Assembly: GCF_000380185.1 (NCBI RefSeq)
Contig: NZ_KB904768.1
Span: 1-40,259 of the forward strand
Direction: 5' to 3'
Source of the DNA: Thiofilum flexile DSM 14609
Lineage (GTDB): Bacteria > Pseudomonadota > Gammaproteobacteria > Thiotrichales > Thiotrichaceae
DNA: 40,259 bases
Positions 8,333 to 17,057 of this stretch are shown in pieces; the stretch's first letter is position 1, and each line of letters begins with the position of its first letter. Both the position numbers and the translations under genes were made by a program. The notes under the pieces were generated by a model that made no database searches, had not been told where the DNA came from, and was given only the letters and a program-made list of their open reading frames with translations.

Positions 8333-9391
8333 ATGAATGCAGTTTTTCGCTCCAATCGCTCCTTAAAATATTTCGCTACCACCTGCTTAGTAGGTCTAGG
8401 TCTATTGATTAGCACTCAGGCACAAGCCCTGACGGTTATCTCCTTTGGTGGTGCATCGGGTGATGCGATGAAAAAGGCTTATTACGATCCCTTTATTGCC
8501 CAGACTAAAACAGAACTCACGCCGGGGGATTATAATGGTGAATTTGCCAAAATTCGCTCCATGGTGGAAACAGGTAATGTGAGTTGGGACTTGGTCGAAA
8601 TGGAGTCTCCTGATCTGACCCGTGGCTGTTTTGAAGGGGTTTTTGAGCCGCTCGATTGGGATAAATTAGGCATTAAAGATCAGCTCATGGAAAGCGCTGT
8701 TAATAAATGCGGTGCGGGTGTTTTTGTCTGGTCAACGGTTCTGGCCTATGATGGAGAGAAACTCAAAGAAGCGCCTAGTAGTTGGAAAGATTTCTGGGAT
8801 GTCCAAAAATTCCCCGGCAAGCGTGGGTTACGTAAGGGTGCCAAATATACCCTAGAATTTGCGCTACAAGCCGACGGTGTACCCGCAGAAGAAGTCTATA
8901 CCGTACTCGCAACACCTGAAGGTGTGGATCGTGCCTTTAAAAAACTAGATGAACTTAAACCCCATATTCAATGGTGGGAAGCAGGTGCTCAACCCCCTCA
9001 ATGGCTAGTAGCAGGTGATGTGGTCATGTCCTCAGCCTATAGTGGTCGAATTGCCGCTGCTCAAGCCGAGGGGCGTAAATTAGTTATTCTATGGCCGGGT
9101 AGTATTTACGATCTCGATTACTGGGCTATTCCCAAAGGTAGCAAAAACATCGAGGCGGCCTATGAGTTTATAAAATTTGCGAGCCAACCCGATACCCAAG
9201 CCGCCTACTCCAGCCAAATCCCCTATGGCCCCGTTAATCCAACCGCCATAGAAAAGCTCAGTCCAGAAAAAGCCAAAGAGATGCCGACCTATACAGACAA
9301 TCTCAAAGGCGCTTTAGCCATGGGTACTGAGTTTTGGGTCGATAATAGCGAGGAATTAGAGCAACGTTTCAATGCATGGGCAGCGAAATAA
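8333..9391 (+). CDS. Periplasmic substrate-binding protein, polyamine/GABA type
   Basis: The 352-residue product begins with a Sec signal peptide: basic N-terminus, hydrophobic stretch (about 17-28) and A-Q-A cleavage near residue 32. Mature sequence starts with T-V-I-S-F-G-G-A-S-G, the first strand of PotD/PotF-like binding proteins (solute-binding family 1). W-D-L-V-E-M-E-S and Y-D-L-D-Y-W-A-I-P-K-G are characteristic of the polyamine branch. It would deliver substrate to the two permeases encoded immediately downstream. Start is supported by a GAG-type ribosome site. Polyamine versus GABA cannot be decided by eye; adjacent gabT makes either plausible. Confidence 0.9.
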   Translation: MNAVFRSNRSLKYFATTCLVGLGLLISTQAQALTVISFGGASGDAMKKAYYDPFIAQTKTELTPGDYNGEFAKIRSMVETGNVSWDLVEMESPDLTRGCFEGVFEPLDWDKLGIKDQLMESAVNKCGAGVFVWSTVLAYDGEKLKEAPSSWKDFWDVQKFPGKRGLRKGAKYTLEFALQADGVPAEEVYTVLATPEGVDRAFKKLDELKPHIQWWEAGAQPPQWLVAGDVVMSSAYSGRIAAAQAEGRKLVILWPGSIYDLDYWAIPKGSKNIEAAYEFIKFASQPDTQAAYSSQIPYGPVNPTAIEKLSPEKAKEMPTYTDNLKGALAMGTEFWVDNSEELEQRFNAWAAK

Positions 9392-9403
9392 AAGGAGTTA
9401 GCA

Positions 9404-10651
9404 ATGGCGACGCAGACGATGGCACCTCCCCCTACTACGCAGACCTCTCTCAAGACGCAGTTACGCCGTGCAGAGCGGAGGCGTAAGTTGAATGCATTTC
9501 TACTCGTCGCCCCGCTGGCCTTATTTTTACTGGTGATCTTTGTTTTCCCTATTGGCAGTATGCTCTGGCGTAGTGTAGACAATAGTGAACTCTCTCAAGC
9601 GCTGCCACAAACGGCTCAATTATTAAGCGCATGGGATGGTCAACAGCCCCCCTCGGAGGCGTTTTATGCCTCCTTGGCTCAGGAACTAAAAAGCGCTTTA
9701 GCCAATGGTAACATTGGGTCATTAGGGCGGCGGCTCACCTATGAAGACCCCACCCTACGCACCTTAGTCACTCAAACCATACGCAAATTACCCGACACAC
9801 CAGAAACCACTTGGCAACAAACCTTCAGCACACTGAATCCCCGTTGGGCAGAATTAAGCACTTGGCAAGCCTTAAAAAAGGCCGCTCCTACCACTACAGA
9901 TCGTTACTTATTGGCCTCATTAGACTTAGAACGTAATGCCCAAGGCGAAATCACCGCTGTTGCCCCAGAAAAACAGGTTTATATTGATGTATTTTTACGT
10001 ACCCTCGCGATTGCTGGAGCCGTTACCCTCATTTGTTTAATTATGGGTTTTCCGCTCGCCTATTTACTGGCTACTCTGCCCACGGGTACGAGCAATCTAC
10101 TAATGATCTTCGTCTTACTGCCCTTTTGGACTTCGCTCTTGGTACGTACCGCCGCTTGGATTGTGTTATTGCAATCGGGCGGGATGGTCAACACGAGTTT
10201 GATGGGGTTAGGCTTTATTAGCCAACCCTTGGAGTTAGTATTTAATCGTGTCGGGGTATTGATCGCCATGGTGCATATTTTATTACCTTTCATGGTATTA
10301 CCCTTATATAGCGTCATGAAGGGTATTTCACCGCATTATCAACGCGCGGCGATTTCATTAGGCGCACACCCCTTTAAAGCCTTTTGGCAAGTCTATGCCC
10401 CTCAAACGCTAGCGGGCGTGGGAGCAGGCACTATTTTGGTGTTTATTATGGCCTTGGGCTATTACATTACCCCGGCACTTTTGGGTGGCCCTTCGGATCA
10501 AATGGTGAGCTACTATGTCGCTTATTATACCAATACCACTAATAACTGGGGTATGGCAGCGGCCTTGGGTAGTCTACTACTCATTATCACTTTAGTGCTG
10601 TACATGCTCTATCAACGCCTCGTCAATCAACAAACCCCAAACCGGAGATAG
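9404..10651 (+). CDS. ABC transporter permease, PotB-like with enlarged periplasmic loop
   Basis: A 415-residue integral membrane protein. TM1 is at about 28-50; the remaining five or so helices of the permease domain begin at about 197. The coupling-helix motif R-A-A-I-S-L-G-A (around residue 305) contacts the ATPase. PotB proteins are usually about 275-285 residues; the difference is a hydrophilic segment of about 140 residues (50-190) between TM1 and TM2, predicted periplasmic. Longer permeases of this kind occur in polyamine-type importers of other proteobacteria, so it is a variant and not a fusion error. It is 12 bp after the binding-protein gene and 3 bp before the next permease, with AAAGGAG before its start. 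Confidence 0.88.
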   Translation: MATQTMAPPPTTQTSLKTQLRRAERRRKLNAFLLVAPLALFLLVIFVFPIGSMLWRSVDNSELSQALPQTAQLLSAWDGQQPPSEAFYASLAQELKSALANGNIGSLGRRLTYEDPTLRTLVTQTIRKLPDTPETTWQQTFSTLNPRWAELSTWQALKKAAPTTTDRYLLASLDLERNAQGEITAVAPEKQVYIDVFLRTLAIAGAVTLICLIMGFPLAYLLATLPTGTSNLLMIFVLLPFWTSLLVRTAAWIVLLQSGGMVNTSLMGLGFISQPLELVFNRVGVLIAMVHILLPFMVLPLYSVMKGISPHYQRAAISLGAHPFKAFWQVYAPQTLAGVGAGTILVFIMALGYYITPALLGGPSDQMVSYYVAYYTNTTNNWGMAAALGSLLLIITLVLYMLYQRLVNQQTPNRR

Positions 10652-10654
10652 GAT

Positions 10655-11464
10655 ATGATACAACCTTATACCTCGCGGCTAGAGCGCATTTGGTTTTGGG
10701 CATTTAGGCTTTTCTGCGGGCTGGTATTGATTTTTCTGATGCTGCCCGTATTAGTGATTATTCCTTTATCTTTTAATAGTAGTAGCTTTCTCACCTATCC
10801 CTTAAGTGGCTTTTCTTGGCAGTGGTATGAAACTATTTTTAGCCCAGGGCCTTGGCTGGAGTCATTAAAAAATAGCTTGATTGTTGCCCCTTTAGCGACC
10901 TTATTGGCAATGATTTTTGGAACCTTAGCGGCGGTGGGATTTAATCGTGCTGAGTTTCCGGGCAAAAATCTGCTCATGGCTTTAATCATTTCCCCCATGG
11001 TCGCGCCGTTAGTCATTGTCGCGGTGGGCATGTATTTCTTTTTTGCCCAAGTAGGCTTGCTTAACTCTTATCTTGGCCTTGTGCTAGCGCATGCGGTGCT
11101 GGGTGTACCCTTTGTGGTTATTACCGTCAATGCTACTTTACAAGGCTTTGATACCAATCAAATGCGTGCGGGTGCGAGTTTAGGTGCTAATCCGGTACAA
11201 GTATTTTTTGATATTGTCCTGCCGCAAATCTTGCCCGGTGTCATTTCGGGCGGACTCTTTGCCTTTGCCACTTCATTTGATGAGGTGGTAGTAGCCTTAT
11301 TTATTGCCAGCCCCACCGAGCGTACTTTACCGATTCAAATGTTTTCTGGCATTCGGGAAAATATCAGCCCCGCTATTGCTGCTATGGCAACGATTATGAT
11401 TCTTATGTCGGTCTTACTTTTATTAGTTGTTGAATTACTCCGCCGGCGCAGCGTTCGTATTTAG
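10655..11464 (+). CDS. ABC transporter permease, PotC-like
   Basis: A 269-residue protein with about six transmembrane helices and the coupling motif M-R-A-G-A-S-L-G-A-N-P (around 168-178), as in PotC/PotI. It ends with a basic tail (R-R-R-S-V-R-I). It pairs with the PotB-like permease 3 bp upstream to form the channel. The ribosome site GGAGATAGG overlaps the end of the upstream gene, so the two are probably translationally coupled. Confidence 0.9.
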   Translation: MIQPYTSRLERIWFWAFRLFCGLVLIFLMLPVLVIIPLSFNSSSFLTYPLSGFSWQWYETIFSPGPWLESLKNSLIVAPLATLLAMIFGTLAAVGFNRAEFPGKNLLMALIISPMVAPLVIVAVGMYFFFAQVGLLNSYLGLVLAHAVLGVPFVVITVNATLQGFDTNQMRAGASLGANPVQVFFDIVLPQILPGVISGGLFAFATSFDEVVVALFIASPTERTLPIQMFSGIRENISPAIAAMATIMILMSVLLLLVVELLRRRSVRI

Positions 11465-11482
11465 ACATCTAAGCGGCAACCT

Positions 11483-11545
11483 TTAAGTAGGCATAAAAAG
11501 TAAGTGGGTATTTCTTCTGCTCCAGAAATACCCGCTTACTTTCGC
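11483..11545. repeat. Palindromic MITE-like repeat, shortened copy B
   Basis: A deletion form of the repeat: AAAGTAAGTGGGTATTTCT (from 11497) and AGAAATACCCGCTTACTTT (to 11542) form a near-perfect 19-bp stem with an 8-nt loop; the GC-rich core of the other copies is missing. It lies just after the last importer gene and would also fold as an mRNA 3' hairpin. Confidence 0.75.
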
Positions 11546-11669
11546 CCAAGAATACAGCACACTAGACTGTTTTTATTCCCACCCTGACAATCATTCGCTC
11601 ATACGAGTATTTATTTTTAACCGCATAACGATCACCATATGGGGTTTAAAATCCTTGGGAGAGCAGCAA

Positions 11670-12941
11670 ATGACTAAAACTAATGCACAATTAATCGAAC
11701 GTAAGGCTCAAGCCATCGCACGGGGCGTGGGTCTTGCGCATCCCTATTTTATCGAACATGCCGAAAATGCCACCGTACGTGATGTGGAGGGGCGAGAACT
11801 CATTGATTTTGGCGGCGGTATTGCCGTACTGAATACCGGACACCTGCATCCCAAAGTTAAACAAGCGGTCATCGATCAACTCAATCATGTCTCACATACG
11901 TGTTTTATGGTGTTAGGTTATGAGCCTTATGTTGAGTTATGCGAGCGCGTGAATGCCCTAGTACCTGGTAATTTTGCCAAAAAATCAGCGCTATTTACCA
12001 CCGGCGCAGAAGCCGTTGAAAATGCAGTGAAAATCGCACGGGCTTATACCAAACGTACAGGGGTTATTGCTTTTGGTGGGGGCTATCACGGGCGCACTAT
12101 GGCGACATTAGCTTTAACTGGCAAAGTAGCTCCGTATAGTTCGGGGATGGGGATTATGCCCGGCGAAGTATTCCGCGCTTTATATCCTAATGCATTACAT
12201 GGTATTAGCACCGAGGATGCACTGGCCTCGATTGAGCGTATTTTTAAATTTGACGCTGAACCGCAAAATATTGCCGCTATTATTTTAGAGCCGGTACAAG
12301 GCGAAGGGGGCTTTTATGTAGCGCCTAAAGCCTTTATGCAAGCCCTACGTGAACTTTGCGATAAGCACGGTATTGTATTGATTGCGGATGAAGTACAAAC
12401 CGGCGCAGGCCGCACGGGCACCTTCTTTGCGATGGAGCAAATGGGGGTTGCGGCTGATATTACCACTTTTGCCAAATCGATTGCGGGTGGCTTCCCGATG
12501 GCAGGTGTGGTGGGCAAGGCAGAGATTATGGATGCCATTGGGCCGGGCGGTTTAGGGGGTACTTATGGCGGTAATCCCATTGGGTGTGCAGCAGCTCTAG
12601 CGGTACTAGACGTATTTGAAGAGGAAAAGCTCTTAGATCGTGCGAAAGCCGTGGGTGAACAGGTTACTAGTCGCCTTAATGCCTTTGCTCAACAATACCC
12701 CATTGTAGCTGAAGTGCGTGGTTTAGGTGCCATGATTGCGCTGGAATTGATGAAAGACGGCAAACCCTCCCCCGAATTAACCACCGCTCTGGTAGCAAAA
12801 GCACGCGACAAAGGCTTGATTTTATTATCCTGTGGTATCTATGGGAATGTGGTACGGATTTTAGTCCCCCTAACTGTACCAGATGCACAATTACAACGCG
12901 GGCTAGATATTATCGGTGAGGCCTTAGCAGAAATTAGCTAA
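11670..12941 (+). CDS. gabT: 4-aminobutyrate aminotransferase
   Basis: The 423-residue class-III PLP aminotransferase is collinear with E. coli GabT. Recognisable blocks are G-G-I-A-V-L-N-T-G-H-L-H-P-K-V, T-T-G-A-E-A-V-E-N-A-V-K-I-A-R, I-A-D-E-V-Q-T-G-A-G-R-T-G and T-F-A-K-S-I-A-G-G-F-P, whose lysine binds PLP. It converts GABA and 2-oxoglutarate to succinate semialdehyde and glutamate in the cytoplasm. A TTG-initiated extension to 11655 is possible, but the ATG at 11670 has GGGAG 8 nt upstream. No succinate-semialdehyde dehydrogenase gene is in the window. Proximity to the amine importer and the GntR regulator suggests a GABA/putrescine utilisation unit. PuuE or another omega-aminotransferase is the main alternative. 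Confidence 0.93.
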   Translation: MTKTNAQLIERKAQAIARGVGLAHPYFIEHAENATVRDVEGRELIDFGGGIAVLNTGHLHPKVKQAVIDQLNHVSHTCFMVLGYEPYVELCERVNALVPGNFAKKSALFTTGAEAVENAVKIARAYTKRTGVIAFGGGYHGRTMATLALTGKVAPYSSGMGIMPGEVFRALYPNALHGISTEDALASIERIFKFDAEPQNIAAIILEPVQGEGGFYVAPKAFMQALRELCDKHGIVLIADEVQTGAGRTGTFFAMEQMGVAADITTFAKSIAGGFPMAGVVGKAEIMDAIGPGGLGGTYGGNPIGCAAALAVLDVFEEEKLLDRAKAVGEQVTSRLNAFAQQYPIVAEVRGLGAMIALELMKDGKPSPELTTALVAKARDKGLILLSCGIYGNVVRILVPLTVPDAQLQRGLDIIGEALAEIS

Positions 12942-12955
12942 ACACCGCACTATTG

Positions 12956-13088
12956 ATAAGTACTTGAGCCAAAGTAATCGAGTATTTCTTCCGTAGTCGC
13001 TGTGAATACATCCCTGTACGCTACAAGGCGGCATCCTTGCCGCCAAGACTGCTCCAGAAATACCCGCTTACTTTGGTATACCTAATTA
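12956..13088. repeat. Palindromic MITE-like repeat, copy C (inverse orientation)
   Basis: Outer arms CAAAGTAATCGAG (from 12970) and its near-complement ending CTTACTTTG (13075); inner hairpin GGCGGC-ATCCTT-GCCGCC. It is the reverse complement of copy A with a few differences and sits 15 bp after the gabT stop. Confidence 0.85.
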
Positions 13089-13208
13089 GAGTACTCCTTT
13101 CTCACAGGAGTACTACCTAGCTATTAAAAAGCAGGCTATTGCCCTTATAATCCCCCCTTCTTTTACCATTGTTTATTGACCCTTTTAGTATTTGGAGATC
13201 GACACCCC

Positions 13209-14438
13209 ATGGATGCCCTACTGCTTGTGCTCATTGCAATAGGCTTTATTAGTATCATCATTGAAGACTTGATTCATGTTAATAAGGCAAAAACCACGTT
13301 GTTATTTGGTAGTCTGGTTTGGCTACTTTATTTTATAAGCCGTGCCCCCGAAACAGAAGCGATACAAGAAGCACTCAATGAAAACTTACTAGAAATCGCT
13401 ACGTTATGGTTATTTCTAGTAGCTGCTATGACTTTCGTAGCTTACTTAAATAATCGTGGCTTAATTTCTAATCTAGTCATGTATGTTTTACCCGCACAAT
13501 TAAATAAACGTACATTAATGTTTATTACTGCTCATTTTGCTTTTTTATTTTCTGCTATGGCAGATAATGTAACAACTACTCTAGTTTGTATGAGCTTATT
13601 ATTACCGCTTAACTTATCTAGAAATGATTTACTCCGCTTTGTAGCCGTGATTGTTTTTGGGGTAAACTCTGGTGGTGTCGCTTTAATTACTGGTGATGTG
13701 ACCACATTAATGATCTTTTTGGCTGGCAAAGTCACTATTCCGAATTTACTCTTATTAAGTGTCCCTGCCTATATTGGTTTAATAGCATTAACCTTTATTA
13801 TGTCTAGAGGATTAGATGGCGATGTCAATATTGTGCGAGAAATTAAGCCTATTCCTAGAGCCGACATTATTGCCGGCATACAATTCATTCTAACTATTAT
13901 TAGTATTTTAGCCTTAAATGTCTTTTTCAATGTTCCCCCCCTACTCACCTTCTTAGTCTCATTAGCTATTCTATTTTTAATGATGCAGTTTATTAATGGC
14001 GATGAAGATATGATGCGTAATATTCGTATGATTGAGTTTGATACCCTATTATTCTTCTTAGGGGTATTACTCATGGTCGGTATGTTGAAACAATTACATG
14101 TCTTAGATCACTTATCAGAGCTTTACACCATACTGCCTATTCCTATTGCTAATTATACCTTAGGATTATTTTCTGCATTAGTGGATAATGTCCCCTTGAC
14201 GGCTGCGGTATTACATTCTGGCGTAGAAATGGCACGAGGTGATTGGTTTACGATGGTGTATGGTGTAGGTATTGGTGGTTCATTACTCATTATCGGTTCA
14301 GCCTCTGGTATTATTGCTATGAGTAAAGCCGGTCATGGTACAGTAACCTTTGTTAGTTATGCTCGTTTCTTTGGGCATTTAATCCTAGCCTATACGATTG
14401 GTTTCGCTGCAGCTCTTATGATTGGTAAATTATTTTAA
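13209..14438 (+). CDS. nhaD: Na+/H+ antiporter NhaD
   Basis: A 409-residue, about 12-helix inner-membrane protein of the NhaD/ArsB-like ion transporter superfamily. The N-terminal E-D-L-I-H-V-N-K-A-K motif, M-A-D-N-V-T-T-T-L-V in the first half and L-V-D-N-V-P-L-T-A-A in the second are typical of NhaD, the paired Asp-Asn sites being the expected ion-coupling positions. It exports Na+ or Li+ in exchange for protons and protects against salt and alkaline stress. The ATG at 13209 follows GGAG at 11 nt; a TTG extension to 13176 lacks a ribosome site. Transcribed alone, ending at a bidirectional hairpin at 14467. Confidence 0.9.
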   Translation: MDALLLVLIAIGFISIIIEDLIHVNKAKTTLLFGSLVWLLYFISRAPETEAIQEALNENLLEIATLWLFLVAAMTFVAYLNNRGLISNLVMYVLPAQLNKRTLMFITAHFAFLFSAMADNVTTTLVCMSLLLPLNLSRNDLLRFVAVIVFGVNSGGVALITGDVTTLMIFLAGKVTIPNLLLLSVPAYIGLIALTFIMSRGLDGDVNIVREIKPIPRADIIAGIQFILTIISILALNVFFNVPPLLTFLVSLAILFLMMQFINGDEDMMRNIRMIEFDTLLFFLGVLLMVGMLKQLHVLDHLSELYTILPIPIANYTLGLFSALVDNVPLTAAVLHSGVEMARGDWFTMVYGVGIGGSLLIIGSASGIIAMSKAGHGTVTFVSYARFFGHLILAYTIGFAAALMIGKLF

Positions 14439-14466
14439 CCAGACTCAGCATTAGAGTAATACATAA

Positions 14467-14499
14467 AAAAAGCCATCTGCAATAATAGGATGGCTTTTT
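14467..14499. terminator. Bidirectional intrinsic terminator
   Basis: AAAAAGCCATC (14467-14477) pairs with GATGGCTTTTT (14489-14499) around an 11-nt loop. It has a T-tract on both strands and lies between the convergent nhaD and lipid-kinase genes. Confidence 0.88.
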
Positions 14500-14501
14500 A
14501 T

Positions 14502-15404
14502 TTATAAGGGCTTAATTTCTGGTGGTATGACAACCTTTAATCCATTTTTAATATAGTGGTATTTTAAGGGCGTATTTTGCAAAGTTAATTCGCCATCTAA
14601 TGCTACATAAATACTTCGCTTGCGATAGTGATTATCGATCTCTACAGACTCTAGCATGCGACTATCTACCTTACGTGCTTTTTGTAGGGGATCTAGTCCT
14701 CGCACAATAATATTAAACATTAAACGAATCATTTCCCAACGGGTTTCCACTTTAAGAATAATCACATGCAAACCATGTGCGCCCTGCTCTAATTCTTTGC
14801 CTAAAGAAGGAAAACTTAATTCACGCTCTCTTAGTCCAATAAAAGCTAAGGGTGTACGTACTTTCTCAGCATTAAAAAATAATCTAGAACTACGTAATCT
14901 TACTAACCGGCGAATAGCAGCAAGTACACTAGCCGAGCGATATCCCATATAACGCTCTAAATAATCACGGGTACGCACAAAACGCACATAAGTACCTACT
15001 GAACTTGTATTTAAAAACAATCGGTTATTCACGCACCCCACATCTACAGTATCCATAGCTTGACTGTGTAATGCAATGCTTAATGCCTGTTTTACATCCG
15101 TAGGAATCCCTAAATAATGAGCAAAATGATTCAGTGTTCCTCCGGGTAATACGGCTAGCGCTGTATTACTACCGGCTAAATGATTAGCCGCTAGCGCTAA
15201 AGTACCATCACCACCGCAGATAATCACACGATCCTCACCCGCTGCTATTTCTGCCTTAATTAAATCAGGTAGAGTAGCAGGGGTAATCGGCTGAATAGAT
15301 ACCTCTCGAAAACGCTTTAAAATCGGTAGTAAATGCTTTGCACTACCTGAGTTAAGGTTAATAAATACGGGTATTTTTTTAATAGCAAGCAAAATTTCTG
15401 TCAT
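14502..15404 (-). CDS. Diacylglycerol kinase-family protein (YegS-like lipid kinase)
   Basis: The roughly 300-residue product has the DAGK catalytic-domain fold: N-terminal V-F-I-N-L-N-S-G-S, the nucleotide-binding G-G-D-G-T-L (around residue 65) and V-L-P-G-G-T-L-N-H-F-A. It probably phosphorylates a lipid or lipid-like alcohol at the membrane. The C-terminal beta domain contains A-L-D-G-E, as in YegS-like kinases. A GTG start three codons upstream (15413) is equally possible; neither has a clear ribosome site. It lies downstream of the phosphoesterase on the same strand with about 60 bp between them. Confidence 0.85.
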   Translation of the reverse strand: MTEILLAIKKIPVFINLNSGSAKHLLPILKRFREVSIQPITPATLPDLIKAEIAAGEDRVIICGGDGTLALAANHLAGSNTALAVLPGGTLNHFAHYLGIPTDVKQALSIALHSQAMDTVDVGCVNNRLFLNTSSVGTYVRFVRTRDYLERYMGYRSASVLAAIRRLVRLRSSRLFFNAEKVRTPLAFIGLRERELSFPSLGKELEQGAHGLHVIILKVETRWEMIRLMFNIIVRGLDPLQKARKVDSRMLESVEIDNHYRKRSIYVALDGELTLQNTPLKYHYIKNGLKVVIPPEIKPL

Positions 15405-15465
15405 TTTTATCACTAGCTTATTGATTTTAATTTTTTAATTAAGTCCTATTATACTAATACTTACT

Positions 15466-16260
15466 TTAAACCTGTTGCCAATTATTACTTATTCTTACAA
15501 AGTTTTTACTCTGTTTTAATTGAAAAGAATGATTTTGCCATTCCATAAAACTAATCGTCAATTGCTTACGATCACCTGTTATAATATTAAAGCTATTCGG
15601 ATGACTTTCTAATAAACGATTCGAAAAGGTGGTTCCAGCATGGGAGATAATAATACCTTGCAAGATCTGAGTATAGGCCATATGAATATGACCACTGAGA
15701 ATAATATCTACCCCTGCTTGATCAAAGGTTTCTATAGCTTGATCACGATTTTCTACCACATCACGGTATTCGGCATTTTCGGGTAGCCAAAAAGGATGAT
15801 GAGCCACCACTAAGCGTAACTTATTTTCACTGTTAGGCTTGATAGTATCGGCTACAAATTGAATTTGAGCCGGACTGATTTGGCCTCTTGACCAATCAAA
15901 ATACCATCCTGCTGCTCGTGCGGTATTAATACCGACGACTATATATTGGTTGGTTTGCAATACGGGTTCTAAATTAGGAGTGACAAATTGCTGCCATTTT
16001 TCCCAAGGTCTAAAAAATCGCTCCACCATATCGGTAGCGGATATATCATGATTGCCGGGAATAATAAAATAGGGATAAGGGAGCTGCTGTAAAAAAACTT
16101 TAGCGGCTTCAAACTCCTCGACTTTGGCGCGTTGGGTTAAATCACCACTAATAATCACCAAATCAGGTTCCACCTGAGCTAATGCTGCCATTAATCCCTG
16201 TATGACATCAGGGACTTCGCGACCAAAATGTAAATCTGAAATATGAGCAATCGTGAGCAT
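15466..16260 (-). CDS. Calcineurin-like metallophosphoesterase
   Basis: The 264-residue product carries the complete metallophosphoesterase set in order: D-L-H-F-G (residue 9 on), S-G-D-L-T-Q (about 39), G-N-H-D (about 70), A-H-H-P-F (about 155) and G-H-I-H (about 195). This is the class III cyclic-nucleotide phosphodiesterase arrangement (CpdA-like) with a dinuclear metal site, cytoplasmic. The substrate could be cAMP, but related enzymes act on other phosphodiesters. It ends with a less conserved C-terminal beta segment. Confidence 0.85.
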   Translation of the reverse strand: MLTIAHISDLHFGREVPDVIQGLMAALAQVEPDLVIISGDLTQRAKVEEFEAAKVFLQQLPYPYFIIPGNHDISATDMVERFFRPWEKWQQFVTPNLEPVLQTNQYIVVGINTARAAGWYFDWSRGQISPAQIQFVADTIKPNSENKLRLVVAHHPFWLPENAEYRDVVENRDQAIETFDQAGVDIILSGHIHMAYTQILQGIIISHAGTTFSNRLLESHPNSFNIITGDRKQLTISFMEWQNHSFQLKQSKNFVRISNNWQQV

Positions 16261-16343
16261 AATCTTTACTTGCCTAACTAAACCCGCTCAGTAGTATAGC
16301 TAAAACGGGTTAGTTCGGCTGATTGCTCTGTTTTAAAGGGTAT

Positions 16344-17057
16344 TTAAGTGGGCATTGCACGCCATTGAGCTAAGCTTTTGATTTGCTGCCCCTTGGCATC
16401 AAAATTAGTGGGATTAAGCCAGTGCTCAAAGGCGGATTGGCAAAGAGGCCATTCTTTATCGAGCAGTGAATACCAAGCGGTATCACGGTTAAAACCTTTG
16501 ATTACCGCCGCCTGACGAAAAATCCCCTCAAAGCTAAAGCCTAAACGTTCCGCCGCGCGTTTAGACGGCTCATTTAAGTCATTACATTTCCACTCATAAC
16601 GCCGATAGCCTAGCTCAAAACTATAACGCATGAGTAAATACATGGCCTCGGTAGCCATACGGGTATGCTGCAAAAGAGGCGAGTAATAAATATGCCCTAC
16701 CTCAATTACCCCATTATTAGGGTCAATTCGCAATAAACTGGCGACCCCTAGCGCTTGTTCCGTTGCTAGATCAATAATGGCGAAAAAATAGGGGTCTTCT
16801 AGCGAGCACACACTTTCTAGCCAAGTGGTATAACTGGTTAAGCTCTCAAAAGGCCCATAGGGTAAATACGCCCAATCATGTCCATTAGGGGCTAATTGTT
16901 GGGCATGCCAGAGGTCGGTGGCATGCTGAGCGGGATTTAAGCGCTCTAAACGACAATAGCGCCCTGCTAATAAGAGTGTTTGAGGACGCGGACAAGGTTT
17001 CCAATTCGGCACGGCTTCGCCCAATGGGGGTTCGCTAATATTCGTTAAGCGCGTCAT
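16344..17057 (-). CDS. GNAT N-acetyltransferase, RimJ/RimL-like
   Basis: A 237-residue protein of the large RimL-type subgroup: G-V-A-S-L-L-R-I-D strand, G-H-I-Y-Y-S-P-L-L-Q-H-T-R-M-A-T-E-A binding the cofactor, E-W-K-C-N-D-L-N-E-P-S-K-R-A-A-E-R-L-G-F and F-E-G-I-F-R-Q. Family members acetylate protein N-termini or small molecules, and the substrate here is unknown. The start overlaps the SGNH gene by 4 bp, so the two are translationally coupled. Confidence 0.85.
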   Translation of the reverse strand: MTRLTNISEPPLGEAVPNWKPCPRPQTLLLAGRYCRLERLNPAQHATDLWHAQQLAPNGHDWAYLPYGPFESLTSYTTWLESVCSLEDPYFFAIIDLATEQALGVASLLRIDPNNGVIEVGHIYYSPLLQHTRMATEAMYLLMRYSFELGYRRYEWKCNDLNEPSKRAAERLGFSFEGIFRQAAVIKGFNRDTAWYSLLDKEWPLCQSAFEHWLNPTNFDAKGQQIKSLAQWRAMPT

